From: Eutreptiella sp. 'Long Island Sound 2002'
Lineage: Eukaryota; Euglenozoa; Euglenophyceae; Eutreptiales; Eutreptiaceae
Reading direction: 5' to 3'
Length of the DNA: 64,000 nucleotides
NCBI GenBank assembly: GCA_964036045.1
Contig: OZ038398.1
Span: 30,511,380 to 30,575,379 of the forward strand
A program made the position numbers and the translations under genes. Positions 1 to 12,640 of the stretch are shown here, in pieces (position 1 is the first letter of the stretch; every line of letters begins with the position of its first letter). The notes under the pieces were generated by a model that saw only the letters and a program-made list of their open reading frames with translations, ran no database searches and was not told where the DNA came from.

Positions 1-2294
1 ATTCTCGGAAAATTCTCGGAAAATTCTCGGAAAATTCTCGGAAAATTCTCGGAAAATTCCCGGAAAATTCTCGGAAAATTCTCGGAAAATTCTCGGAAAA
101 TTCTCGGAAAATTCTCGGAAAATTCTCGGAAAATTCTCGGAAAATTCTCGGAAAAATTCTCAGAAAATTCTCGGAAAATTCTCAGAAAATTCTCGGAGAA
201 TCCTCGGCAAATTCTCGGAAAATTCTCGGAAAATTCTCGGAAAATTCTCGGAAAATTCTGGGAAAAATCTCGGAAAATTCTCGGAAAATTCTCGGAAAAT
301 TCTCAGAAAATTCTCGGAAAATTCTCGGAAATCTTTCGGAAAATTCTCGGAAAATTCTCGGAAAATTGACGGAAAATTCTCGGAAAATTCTCAGAAAATT
401 CTCGGAAAATTCTCAGAAAATTCTCGGAAAATTCTCGGAAAATTCTCGGAAAATTCTCGGAAAATTCTCGGAAAATTCTCGGAAAATTCTCGGAAAATTC
501 TCGGAAAATTGACGGAAAATTCTCAGAAAATTCTCGGAAAATTCTCGGAAAATTCTCGGAAAATTCTCGGAGAATCCTCGGCAAATTCTCGGAAAATTCT
601 CGGAAAATTCTCGGAAAATTCTCGGAAAATTCTGGGAAAAATCTCGGAAAATTCTCGGAAAATTCTCGGAAAATTCTCGGAAAATTCTCGGAAAATTCTC
701 GGAAAATTCTCGGAAAATTGACGGAAAATTCTCGGAAAATCCTCAGAAAATTCTCGGAAAATTCTCAGAAAATTCTCGGAAAATTCTCGGAAAATTCTCG
801 GAAAATTCTCGGAAAATTCTCGGAAAATTCTCGGAAAATTCTCGGAAAATTGACGGAAAATTCTCGGAAAATTCTCGGAAAATTCTCGGAAAATTCTCGG
901 AAAATTCTCGGAGAATCCTCGGCAAATTCTCGGAAAATTCTTGGAAAATTCTCGGAAAATTCTCGGAAAATTCTGGGAAAATCTCGGAAAATTCTCGGAA
1001 AATTCTCGGAAAATTCTCAGAAAATTCTCGGAAAATTCTCGGAAAATTTTCGGAAAATTCTCGGAAAATTCTCGGAAAATTGACGGAAAATTCTCGGAAA
1101 ATTCTCAGAAAATTCTCGGAAAATTCTCGGAAAATTCTCGGAAAATTCTCGGAGAATCCTCGGCAAATTCTCGGAAAATTGACGGAAAATTCTCGGAAAA
1201 TTCTCAGAAGATTCTCGGAAAATTCTCAGAAAATTCTCGGAAAATTCTCGGAAAATTCTCGGAAAATTCTCGGAAAATTCTCGGAAAATTCTCGGAAAAT
1301 TCTCGGAAAATTCTCGGAAAATTGACGGAAAATTCTCGGAAAATTCTCGGAAAATTCTCGGAAAATTCTCGGAAAATTCTCGGAGAATCCTCGGCAAATT
1401 CTCGGAAAATTCTCGGAAAATTCTCGGAAAATTCTCGGAAAATTCTGGGAAAAATCTCGGAAAATTCTCGGAAAATTCTCGGAAAATTCTCAGAAAATTC
1501 TCGGAAAATTCTCGGAAAATTCTCGGAAAATTCTCGGAAAATTCTCGGAAAATTGACGGAAAATTCTCGGAAAATTCTCAGAAAATTCTCGGAAAATTCT
1601 CGGAAAATTCTCGGAAAATTCTCGGAAAATTCTCGGAAAATTCTCGGAAAATTCTCGGAAAATTCTGGGAAAAATCTCGGAAAATTCTCGGAAAATTCTC
1701 GGAAAATTCTCAGAAAATTCTCAGAAAATTCTCGGAAAATTGTCAGAAAATTCTCGGAAAATTCTCGGAAAATTCTCGGAAAATTCTCGGAAAATTCTCG
1801 GAAAATTCTCGGAAAATTCTCAGAAAATTCTCAGAAAATTCTCGGAAAATTCTCGGAAAATTCTCGGAAAATTCTCGGAAAATTGACGGAAAATTCTCGG
1901 AAAATTCTCAGAAAATTCTCGGAAAATTCTCGGAAAATTCTCGGAAAATTCTCGGAAAATTGACGGAAAATTCTCGGAAAATTCTCGGAAAATTCTCGGA
2001 AAATTCTCGGAAAATTCTCGGAGAATCCTCGGCAAATTCTCGGAAAATTCTTGGAAAATTCTCGGGAAATTCTCGGAAAATTCTGGGAAAAATCTCGGAA
2101 AATTCTCGGAAAATTCTCGGAAAATTCTCAGAAAATTCTCGGAAAATTCTCGGAAAATTTTCGGAAAATTCTCGGAAAATTCTCGGAAAATTGACGGAAA
2201 ATTCTCGGAAAATTCTCAGAAAATTCTCGGAAAATTCTCGGAAAATTCTCGGAAAATTCTCAGAAAATTCTCGGAAAATTCTCGGAAAATTCTC
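1..2294 (+). repeat. Lead-in segment of the array, before copy A
   Basis: Same 11-mer, with boxes at 195, 569, 910, 1151, 1382 and 2020 (spacings 374, 341, 241, 231, 638). It carries one GGAAATCTTTCGG landmark near 327, which elsewhere marks the end part of the super-repeat, so this is probably the tail of a preceding copy. A 1-base deletion near 978 (CTGGGAAAATCTCGG for CTGGGAAAAATCTCGG) explains the off-lattice 241 spacing. Confidence 0.7.
510..680 (+). repeat. Example of the box module (TGACGG, box, CTGGG)
   Basis: A representative module. TGACGG starts at 510, the GGAGAATCC box 59 bp later at 569, and the CTGGGAAAAATC unit has its GGG 65 bp after the box at 634. In most modules a CTCAG unit follows 44 bp after the GGG; here that unit is canonical. 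The same 59-65-44 spacing appears at 1323-1491. TGACGG sits 59 bp before the box at 851 (box 910) and 1961 (box 2020). The span from TGACGG to CTCAG is about 168 bp. This is the basic recognisable sub-unit of the array; canonical 11-mers fill the rest. Confidence 0.85.
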
Positions 2295-3499
2295 GGAGAA
2301 TCCTCGGCCAATTCTCGGAAAATTCTCGGAAAATTCTCGGAAAATTCTCGGAAAATTCTGGGAAAAATCTCGGAAAATTCTCGCAAAATTCTCGGAAAAT
2401 TCTCAGAAAATTCTCGGAAAATTCTCGGAAAATTCTCGGAAAATTCTCGGAAAATTCTCGGAAAATTCTCGGAAAATTCTCGGGAAATTCTCAGAAAATT
2501 CTCGGAAAATTCTCGGAAAATTGACGGAAAATTCTCGGAAAATTCTCGGAAAATTCTCGGAAAATTCTCGGAAAATTCTCGGAAAATTCTCGGAAAATTC
2601 TCAGAAAATTCTCGGAAAATTCTCGGAAAATTCTCGGAAAATTCTCGGAAAATTCTCAGAAAATTCTCGGAAAATTCTCAGAAAATTCTCGGAGAATCCT
2701 CGGCAAATTCTCGGAAAATTCTCGGAAAAATTCTCGGAAAATTCTCGGAAAATTCTGGGAAAAATCTCGGAAAATTCTCGGAAAATTCTCGGAAAATTCT
2801 CACAAAATTCTCGGAAAATTCTCGGAAATCTTTCGGAAAATTCTCGGAGAATTCTCGGGAAATTGACGGAAAATTCTCGGAAAATTCTCAGAAAATTCTC
2901 GGAAAATTCTCAGAAAATTCTCGGAAAATTCTCGGAAAATTCTCGGAAAATTCTCGGAAAATTCTCGGAAAATTCTCGGAAAATTCTCGGAAAATTCTCG
3001 GAAAATTGACGGAAAATTCTCGGAAAATTCTCAGAAAATTCTCGGAAAATTCTCGGAAAATTCTCGGAAAATTCTCAGAAAATTCTCGGAAAATTCTCGG
3101 AAAATTCTCGGAGAATCCTCGGCAAATTCTCGGAAAATTCTCGGAAAATTCTCGGAAAATTCTCGGAAAATTCTGGGAAAAATCTCGGAAAATTCTCGGA
3201 AAATTCTCGGAAAATTCTCAGAAAATTCTCGGAAAATTCTCGGAAAATTCTCGGAAAATTCTCGGAAAATTCTCGGAAAATTTTCGGAAAATTCTCGGAA
3301 AAATCTCGGAAAATTGACGGAAAATTCTCGGAAAATTCTCAGAAAATTCTCGGAAAATTCTCAGAAAATTCTCGGAAAATTCTCGGAAAATTCTCGGAAA
3401 ATTCTCGGAAAATTCTCGGAAAATTCTCGGAAAATTCTCGGAAAATTCTCGGAAAATTGACGGAAAATTCTCGGAAAATTCTCGGAAAATTCTCGGAAA

Positions 3500-3820
3500 A
3501 TTTTTGGAAAATTCTCGGAGAATCCTCGGCAAATTCTCGGAAAATTCTCGGAAAATTCTCGGAAAATTCTCGGAAAATTCTTGGAAAAATCTCGGAAAAT
3601 TCTCGGAAAATTCTCGGAAAATTCTCAGAAAATTCTCGGAAAATTCTCGGAAAATTTTCGGAAAATTCTCCGAAAATTCTCGGAAAATTGACGGAAAATT
3701 CTCGGAAAATTCTCAGAAAATTCTCGGAAAATTCTCGGAAAATTCTCGGAAAATTCTCAGAAAATTCTCGGAAAATTCTCGGAAAATTCTCGGAGAATCC
3801 TCGGCCAATTCTCGGAAAAT
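3500..3820 (+). repeat. 275-bp paired module with TTTTTGG and GGCCAAT markers
   Basis: A second module class has a TTTTTGG unit (3,501) directly before its box (3517), uses CTTGGAAAAATC where class one has CTGGGAAAAATC, and is followed 275 bp (25 units) later by a box ending GGCCAATTC (3792). The TTTTTGG-to-GGCC linkage recurs with boxes 9757/10032, 12958/13233, 16424/16699, 17404/17679, 18262/18537, 19242/19517, 31191/31466, 40708/40983, 42501/42776, 48156/48431 and 54383/54658. A TTTTTCG variant gives 47210/47485 and 53228/53503. In three cases (10868/11330, 11770/12232, 30025/30487) the spacing is 462 bp, 17 units longer. Confidence 0.88.
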
Positions 3821-6800
3821 TCTCGGAAAATTCTCGGAAAATTCTCGGAAAATTCTGGGAAAATTCTCGGAAAATTCTCGGAAAATTCTCGGAAAATTCC
3901 CGGAAAATTCTCGGAAAATTCTCGGAAAATTCTCGGAAAATTCTCGGAAAATTCTCGGAAAATTCTCGGAAAATTCTCGGAAAATTCTCAGAAAATTCTC
4001 GGAAAATTCTCAGAAAATTCTCGGAGAATCCTCGGCAAATTTCCGGAAAATTCTCGGAAAAATTCTCGGAAAATTCTCGGAAAATTCTCGGAAAATTCTC
4101 GGAAAATTCTCAGAAAATTCTCGGAAAATTCTCGGAAAATTCTCGGAAAATTCTCGGAAAATTCTCGGAAAATTCTCGGAAAATTCTCGGAAAATTCTCA
4201 GAAAATTCTCGGAAAATTCTCGGAAAATTGACGGAAAATTCTCGGAAAATTCTCGGAAAATTCTCGGAAAATTCTCGGAAAATTCTCGGAAAATTCCCGG
4301 AAAATTCTCGGAAAATTCTCGGAAAATTCTCGGAAAATTCTCGGAAAATTCTCAGAAAATTCTCGGAAAATTCTCAGAAAATTCTCGGAGAATCCTCGGC
4401 AAATTCTCGGAAAATTCTCGGAAAAATTCTCGGAAAATTCTCGGAAAATTCTGGGAAAAGTCTCGGAAAATTCTCGGAAAATTCTCGGAAAATTCTCAGA
4501 AAATTCTCGGAAAATTCTCGGAAATCTTTCGGAAAATTCTCGGAAAATTCTCGGAAAATTGACGGAAAATTCTCGCAAAATTCTCAGAAAATTCTCGGAA
4601 AATTCTCAGAAAATTCTCGGAAAATTCTCGGAAAATTCTCGGAAAATTCTCGGAAAATTTTCGGAAAATTCTCGGAAAATTCTCGGAAAATTCTCGGAAA
4701 ATTGACGGAAAATTCTCAGAAAATTCTCGGAAAATTCTCGGAAAATTCTCGGAAAATTCTCGGAGAATCCTCGGCAAATTCTCGGAAAATTCTCGGAAAA
4801 TTCTCGGAAAATTCTCGGAAAATTCTGGGAAAAATCTCGGAAAATTCTCGGAAAATTCTCGGAAAATTCTCAGAAAATTCTCGGAAAATTCTCGGAAAAT
4901 TCTCGGAAAATTCTCGGAAAATTCTCGGAAAATTGACGGAAAATTCTCGGAAAATTCTCAGAAAATTCTCGTAAAATTCTCAGAAAATTCTCGGAAAATT
5001 CTCGGAAAATTCTCGGAAAATTCTCGGAAAATTCTCGGAAAATTCTCGGAAAATTCTCGGAAAATTGACGGAAAATTCTCGGAAAATTCTCGGAAAATTC
5101 TCGGAAAATTCTCGGAAAATTCTCGGAGAATCCTCGGCAAATTCTCGGAAAATTCTTGGAAAATTCTCGGAAAATTCTCCGAAAATTCTGGGAAAAATCT
5201 CGGAAAATTCTCGGAAAATTCTCGGAAAATTCTCAGAAAATTCTCGGAAAATTCTCGGAAAATTTTCGGAAAATTCTCGGAAAATTCTCGGAAAATTGAC
5301 GGAAAATTCTCGGAAAATTCTCAGAAAATTCTCGGAAAATTCTCGGAAAATTCTCGGAAAATTCTCAGAAAATTCTCGGAAAATTCTCGGAAAATTCTCG
5401 GAGAATCCTCGGCAAATTCTCGGAAAATTGACGGAAAATTCTCGGAAAATTCTCAGAAAATTCTCGGAAAATTCTCAGAAAATTCTCGGAAAATTCTCGG
5501 AAAATTCTCGGAAAATTCTCGGAAAATTCTCGGAAAATTCTCGGAAAATTCTCGGAAAATTGACGGAAAATTCTCGGAAAATTCTCGGAAAATTCTCGGA
5601 AAATTCTCGGAAAATTCTCGGAGAATCCTCGGCAAATTCTCGGAAAATTCTCGGAAAATTCTCGGAAAATTCTCGGAAAATTCTGGGAAAAATCTCGGAA
5701 AATTCTCGGAAAATTCTCGGAAAATTCTCAGAAAATTCTCGGAAAATTCTCGGAAAATTCTCGGAAAATTCTCGGAAAATTCTCGGAAAATTGACGGAAA
5801 ATTCTCGGAAAATTCTCAGAAAATTCTCGGAAAATTCTCAGAAAATTCTCGGAAAATTCTCGGAAAATTCTCGGAAAATTCTCGGAAAATTCTCGGAAAA
5901 TTCTCGGAAAATTCTCGGAAAATTGACGGAAAATTCTCGGAAAATTCTCGGAAAATTCTCGGAAAATTCTCGGAAAATTCTCGGAAAATTGACGGCAAAT
6001 TCTCGGAAAATTCTTGGAAAATTCTCGGAAAATTCTCGGAAAATTCTGGGAAAAATCTCGGAAAATTCTCGGAAAATTCTCGGAAAATTCTCAGAAAATT
6101 CTCGGAAAATTCTCGGAAAATTCTCGGAAAATTCTCGGAAAATTGACGGAAAATTCTCGGAAAATTCTCAGAAAATTCTCGGAAAATTCTCGGAAAATTC
6201 TCGGAAAATTCTCAGAAAATTCTCGGAAAATTCTCGGAAAATTCTCGGAGAATCCTCGGCAAATTCTCGGAAAATTCTCGGAAAATTCTCGGAAAATTCT
6301 CGGAAAATTCTGGGAAAAATCTCGGAAAATTCTCGGAAAATTCTCGGAAAATTCTCAGAAAATTCTCGGAAAATTCTCGGAAAATTCTCGGAAAATTCTC
6401 GGGAAATTGACGGAAAATTGACGGAAAATTCTCGGAAAATTCTCAGAAAATTCTCGGAAAATTATCGGAAAATTCTCGGAAAATTCTCAGAAAATTCTCG
6501 GAAAATTCTCGGAAAATTCTCGGAGAATCCTCGGCAAATTCTCGGAAAATTCTCGGAAAATTCTCGGAAAATTCTCGGAAAATTCTGGGAAAAATCTCGG
6601 AAAATTCTCGGAAAATTCTCGGAAAATTCTCAGAAAATTCTCGGAAAATTCTCGGAAAATTCTCGGAAAATTCTCGGAAAATTCTCGGAAAATTCTCGGA
6701 AAATTCTCGGAAAATTCTCAGAAAATTCTCGGAAAATTCTCGGAAAATTGACGGAAAATTCTCGGAAAATTCTCGGAAAGATCTCGGAAAATTCTCGGAA

Positions 6801-9800
6801 AATTCTCGGAAAATTCCCGGAAAATTCTCGGAAAATTCTCGGAAAATTCTCGGAAAATTCTCGGAAAATTCTCGGAAAATTCTCGGAAAATTCTCGGAAA
6901 AATCTCGGAGAATTCTCGGAAAATTCTCAGAAAATTCTCGGAAAATTCTCGGAAAATTCTCGGAAAATTCTCGGAAAATTGACGGAAAATTCTCGGAAAA
7001 TTCTCGGAAAATTCTCAGAAAATTCTCGGAAAATTCTCAGAAAATTCTCGGAGAATCCTCGGCAAATTCTCGGAAAATTCTCGGAAAGTTCTCGGAAAAA
7101 TCTCGGAAAATTCTGGGAAAAATCTCGGAAAATTCTCGGAAAATTCTCGGAAAATTCTCAGAAAATTCTCGGAAAATTCTCGGAAAATTTTCGGAAAATT
7201 CTCGGAAAATTCTCGGAAAATTGACGGAAAATTCTCGGAAAATTCTCAGAAAATTCTCGGAAAATTCTCAGAAAGTTCTCGGAAAATTCTCGGAAAATTC
7301 TCGGAAAATTCTCGGAAAATTCTCGGAAAATTCTCGGAAAATTCTCGGAAAATTCTCGGAGAATCCTCGGCAAATTCTCGGAAAATTCTCGGAAAATTCT
7401 CGGAAAATTCTCGGAAAATTCTGGGAAAATTCTCGGAAAATTCACGGAAAATTCTCGGAAAATTCTCAGAAAATTCTCGGAAAATTCTCGGAAAATTCTC
7501 GGAAAATTCTCGGAAAATTCTCGGAAAATTGACGGAAAATTCTCGGAAAATTCTCAGAAAATTCTCGGAAAATTCTCGGAAAATTCTCAGAAAAATTCTC
7601 AGAAAATTCTCGGAAAATTCTCGGAAAATTCTCGGAGAATCCTCGGCAAATTCTCGGAAAATTCTCGGAAAATTCTCGGAAAATTCTCGGAAAATTCTGG
7701 GAAAAATCTCGGAAAATTCTCGGGAAATTCTCGGAAAATTCTCAGAAAATTCTCGGAAAATTCTCGGAAAATTCACGGAAAATTCTCGGAAAATTCTCGG
7801 AAAATTCTCGGAAAATTCTCGGAAAATTCTCAGAAAATTCTCGGAAAATTCTCGGAAAATTCTCGGAAAATTCTCGGAAAATTCTCGGAAAATTCTCGGA
7901 AAATTCTCAGAAAATTCTCGGAAAATTCTCGGAAAATTCTCGGAAAATTCTCGGAAAATTCTCGGAAAATTGACGGAAAATTCTCGGAAAATTCTCGGAA
8001 AATTCTGAGAAAAATCTCGGAAAATTCTCGGAAAATTCGCGGAAAATTCTCAGAAAATTCTCGGAAAATTCTCGGAAAATTCTCGGCAAATTCTCGGAAA
8101 ATTCTCGGAAAATTCTCGGAAAATTCTCGGAAAATTCTGGGAAAATTCTCCGAAAATTCTCGGAAAATTCTCGGAAAATTCTCGGAAAATTCTCGGAAAA
8201 TTCTCGGAAAATTCTCGGAAAATTCTCAGAAAATTCTCGGAAAATTCTCGGAAAATTCTCGGAAAATTCTCGGAAAATTGACGGAAAATTCTCGGAAAAT
8301 TCTCGGAAAATTCTCAGAAAATTCTCGGAAAATTCTCGGAAAATTCTCGGAAAATTCTCGGAAAATTCTCGGAAAATTCTCGGAAAATTGACGGAAAATT
8401 CTCGGAAAATTCTCAGAAAATTCTCGGAAAATTCTCAGAAAATTCTCGGAAAATTCTCGGAAAATTCTCGGAAAATTCTCGGAAAATTCTCGGAAAATTC
8501 TCGGAAAATTCTCGGAAAATTCTCGGAAAATTGACGAAAAATTCTCGGAAAATTCTCGGAAAATTCTCGGAAAATTCTCTGAAAATTCTCGGAGAATCCT
8601 CGGCAAATTCTCGGAAAATTCTCGGAAAATTCTCGGAAAATTCTCGGAAAATTCTGGGCAAAATCTCGGAAAATTCTCGGAAAATTCTCGGAAAATTCTC
8701 AGAAAATTCTCGGAAAATTCTCGGAATATTTTCGGAAAATTCTCGGAAAATTCTCGGAAAATTGACGGAAAATTCTCGGAAAATTCTCAGAAAATTCTCG
8801 GAAAATTCTCGGAAAATTCTCGGAAAATTCTCAGAAAATTCTCGGAAAATTCTCGGAAAATTCTCGGAAAATTCTCGGAAAATTCTCGGAAAATTCTCGG
8901 AAAATTCTGGGAAAAATCTCGGAAAATTCTCGGAAAATTCTCGGAAAATTCTCAGAAAATTCTCGGAAAATTCTCGGAAAATTCTCGGAAAATTCTCGGA
9001 AAATTCTCAGAAAATTCTCGGAAAATTCTCGGAAAATTCTCAGAAAATTCTCGGAAAATTCTCGGAAAATTGACGGAAAATTCTCGGAAAATTCTCGGAA
9101 AATTCTCGGAAAATTCTCGGAAAATTCTCATCAAATTCCCGGAAAATTCTCGGAAAATTCTCGGAAAATTCTCGGAAAATTCTCGGAAAATTCTCGGAAA
9201 ATTCTCGGAAAATTCTCGGAAAATTCTCGGAAAATTCTCGGAAAATTCTCGGAAAATTCTCAGAAAATTCTCGGAAAATTCTCGGAAAATTCTCGGAAAA
9301 TTCTCGGAAAATTGACGGAAAATTCTCGGAAAATTCTGGGAAAATTCTCAGAAAATTCTCGGAAAATTCTCAGAAAATTCTCGGAGAATCCTCGGCAAAT
9401 TCTCGGAAAATTCTCGGAAAATTCTCGGAAAATTCTCGGAAAATTCTGGGAAAAATCTCGGAAAATTCTCGGAAAATTCTCGGAAAATTCTCAGAAAATT
9501 CTCGGAAAATTCTCGGAAAATTCTCGGAAAATTCTCGGAAAATTCTCGGAAAATTCTCGGAAAATTCTCGGAAAATTCTCAGAAAATTCTCGGAAAATTC
9601 TCGGAGAATTGACGGAAAATTCTCGGAAAATTCTCGGAAAATTCTCGGAAAATTCTCGGAAAATTCTCGCAAAATTCTCGGAAAATTCTCGGAAAATTGA
9701 CGGAAAATTCTCGGAAAATTCTCGGAAAATTCTCGGAAAATTTTTGGAAAATTCTCGGAGAATCCTCGGCAAATTCTCGGAAAATTCTCGGAAAATTCTC

Positions 9801-10839
9801 GGAAAATTCTCGGAAAATTCTTGGAAAAATCTCGGAAAATTCTCGGAAAATTCTCGGAAAATTCTCAGAAAATTCTCGGAAAATTCTCGGAAAATTTTCG
9901 GAAAATTCTCCGAAAATTCTCGGAAAATTGACGGAAAATTCGCGGAAAATTCTCAGAAAATTCTCGGAAAATTCTCGGAAAATTCTCGGAAAATTCGCCG
10001 AAAATTCTCGGAAAATTCTCGGAAAATTCTCGGAGAATCCTCGGCCAATTCTCGGAAAATTCTCGGAAAATTCCCGGAAAATTCTCGGAAAATTCTGGGA
10101 AAAATCTCGGAAAATTCTCGGAAAATTCTCCGAAAATTCTCAGAAAATTCTCGGAAAATTCTCGGAAAATTCTCGGAAAATTCTCGGAAAATTCTCGGAA
10201 AATTCTCAGAAAATTCTCGGAAAATTCTCGGAAAATTGACAGAAAATTCTCGGAAAATTCTCGGAAAATTCTCAGAAAATTCTCGGAAAATTCTCGGAAA
10301 ATTCTCGGAAAATTCTCGGAAAATTCTCGGAAAATTCTCGGAAAATTCTCGGAAAATTCTCGGAAAATTCTCGGAAAATTCTCGGAAAATTCTCAGAAAA
10401 TTCTCGGAAAATTCTCGGAAAATTCTCGGAAAATTCTCGGAAAATTGACGGAAAATTCTCGGAAAATTCTGGGAAAATTCTCAGAAAATTCTCGGAAAAT
10501 TCTCAGAAAATTCTCGGAGAATCCTCGGCAAATTCTCGGAAAATTCTCGGAAAATTCTCGGAAAATTTTCCGAAAATTCTGGGAAAAATCTCGGAAAATT
10601 CTCGGAAAATTCTCGGAAAATTCTCAGAAAATTCTCGGAAAATTCTCGGAAAATTCTCGGAAAATTCTCGGAAAATTCTCGGAAAATTCTCGGAAAATTC
10701 TCGGAAAATTCTCAGAAAATTCTCGGAAAATTCTCGGAAAATTGACGGAAAATTCTCGGAAAATTCTCGGAAAATTCTCGGAAAATTCTCGGAAAATTCT
10801 CGGAAAATTCTCGGAAAATTGACGGAAAATTCTCGGAAA

Positions 10840-12640
10840 ATTCTCGGAAAATTTTTGGAAAATTCTCGGAGAATCCTCGGCAAATTCTCGGAAAATTCTC
10901 GGAAAATTCTCGGAAAATTCTCGGAAAATTCTTGGAAAAATCTCGGAAAATTCTCGGAAAATTCTCGGAAAATTCTCAGAAAATTCTCGGAAAATTCTCG
11001 GAAAATCTTCGGAAAATTCTCCGAAAATTCTCGGAAAATTGACGGAAAATTCTCGGAAAATTCTCAGAAAATTCTCGGAAAATTCTCGGAAAATTCTCGG
11101 AAAATTCTCGGAAAATTCTTGGAAAAATCTCGGAAAATTCTCGGAAAATTCTCGGAAAATTCTCAGAAAATTCTCGGAAAATTCTCGGAAAATTTTCGCA
11201 AAATTCTCCGAAAATTCTCGGAAAATTGACGGAAAATTCTCGGAAAATTCTCAGAAAATTCTCGGAAAATTCTCGGAAAATTCTCGGAAAATTCGCCGAA
11301 AATTCTCGGAAAATTCTCGGAAAATTCTCGGAGAATCCTCGGCCAATTCTCGGAAAATTCTCGGAAAATTCTCGGAAAATTCTCGGAAAATTCTGGGAAA
11401 AATCTCGGAAAATTCTCGGAAAATTCTCCGAAAATTCTCAGAAAATTCTCGGAAAATTCTCGGAAAATTCTCGGAAAATTCTCGGAAAATTCTCGGAAAA
11501 TTCTCGGAAAATTCTCAGAAAATTCTCGGAAAATTCTCGGAAAATTGACGGAAAATTCTCGGAAAATTCTCGGAAAATTCTCGGAAAATTCTCGGAAAAT
11601 TCTCAGAAAATTCTCGGAAAATTCTCGGAAAATTGACGGAAAAATCTCGGAAAATTCTCGGAAAATTCTCGGAAAATTCTCGGAAAATTCTCGGAAAATT
11701 CTCGGAAAATTGACGGAAAATTCTCGGAAAATTCTCGGAAAATTCTCGGAAAATTTTTGGAAAATTCTCGGAGAATCCTCAGCAAATTCTCGGAAAATTC
11801 TCGGAAAATTCTCGGAAAATTCTCGGAAAATTCTTGGAAAAATCTCGGAAAATTCTCGGAAAATTCTCGGAAAATTCTCAGAAAATTCTCGGAAAATTCT
11901 CGGAAAATCTTCGGAAAATTCTCCGAAAATTCTCGGAAAATTGACGGAAAATTCTCGGAAAATTCTCAGAAAATTCTCGGAAAATTCTCGGAAAATTCTC
12001 GGAAAATTCTCGGAAAATTCTTGGAAAAATCTCGGAAAATTCTCGGAAAATTCTCGGAAAATTCTCAGAAAATTCTCGGAAAATTCTCGGAAAATTTTCG
12101 GAAAATTCTCCGAAAATTCTCGGAAAATTGACGGAAAATTCTCGGAAAATTCTCAGAAAATTCTCGGAAAATTCTCGGAAAATTCTCGGAAAATTCGCCG
12201 AAAATTCTCGGAAAATTCTCGGAAAATTCTCGGAGAATCCTCGGCCAATTCTCGGAAAATTCTCGGAAAATTCTCGGAAAATTCTCGGAAAATTCTGGGA
12301 AAAATCTCGGAAAATTCTCGGAAAATTCTCCAAAAATTCTCAGAAAATTCTCGGAAAATTCTCGGAAAATTCTCGGAAAATTCTCGGAAAATTCTCGGAA
12401 AATTCTCGGAAAATTCTCAGAAAATTCTCGGAAAATTCTCGGAAAATTGATGGAAAATTCTCGGAAAATTCTCGGAAAATTCTCGGAAAATTCTCAGAAA
12501 ATTCTCGGAAAATTCTCGGAAAATTCTCGGAAAATTCTCGGAAAATTCTCGGAAAATTCTCGGAAAATTCTCGGAAAATTCTCGGAAAATTCTCGGAAAA
12601 TTCTCGGAAAATTCTCGGAAAATTCTCAGAAAATTCTCGG
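10840..12640 (+). repeat. 902-bp tandem duplication (82 units), found only in copy A
   Basis: Boxes 10868/11770 and 11330/12232, the TTTTTGG units, and the TGACGG at 11,226/12,128 repeat at 902 bp. The matching locus in copy B (30,008-30,490) has a single copy. The B offset accordingly drops from 19,157 before the block (10516 to 29673) to 18,255 after it (11770 to 30025), exactly 902. The two copies have since diverged slightly: TTGACGG at 11,545 corresponds to TTGATGG at 12,447. Confidence 0.85.

Noticed and set aside
195-210. Hairpin or terminator in the box unit
   Set aside because: Possible stems (GAG/CTC, GGA/TCC) are 3 bp and not stable; no U-run follows in a transcript context.
303-584. 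Minus-strand frames encoding FPRIFREFSEN-type repeats
   Set aside because: These are the reverse reading of the same satellite. Their stops come from CTCAG units (CTGA on the minus strand). They have no independent evidence.
3640-3680. CENP-B box (NTTCGNNNNANNCGGGN)
   Set aside because: TTTTCGGAAAATTCTCGG variants match the TTCG half and the central A, but the CGGG half reads CTCG, two mismatches. I saw no full match.
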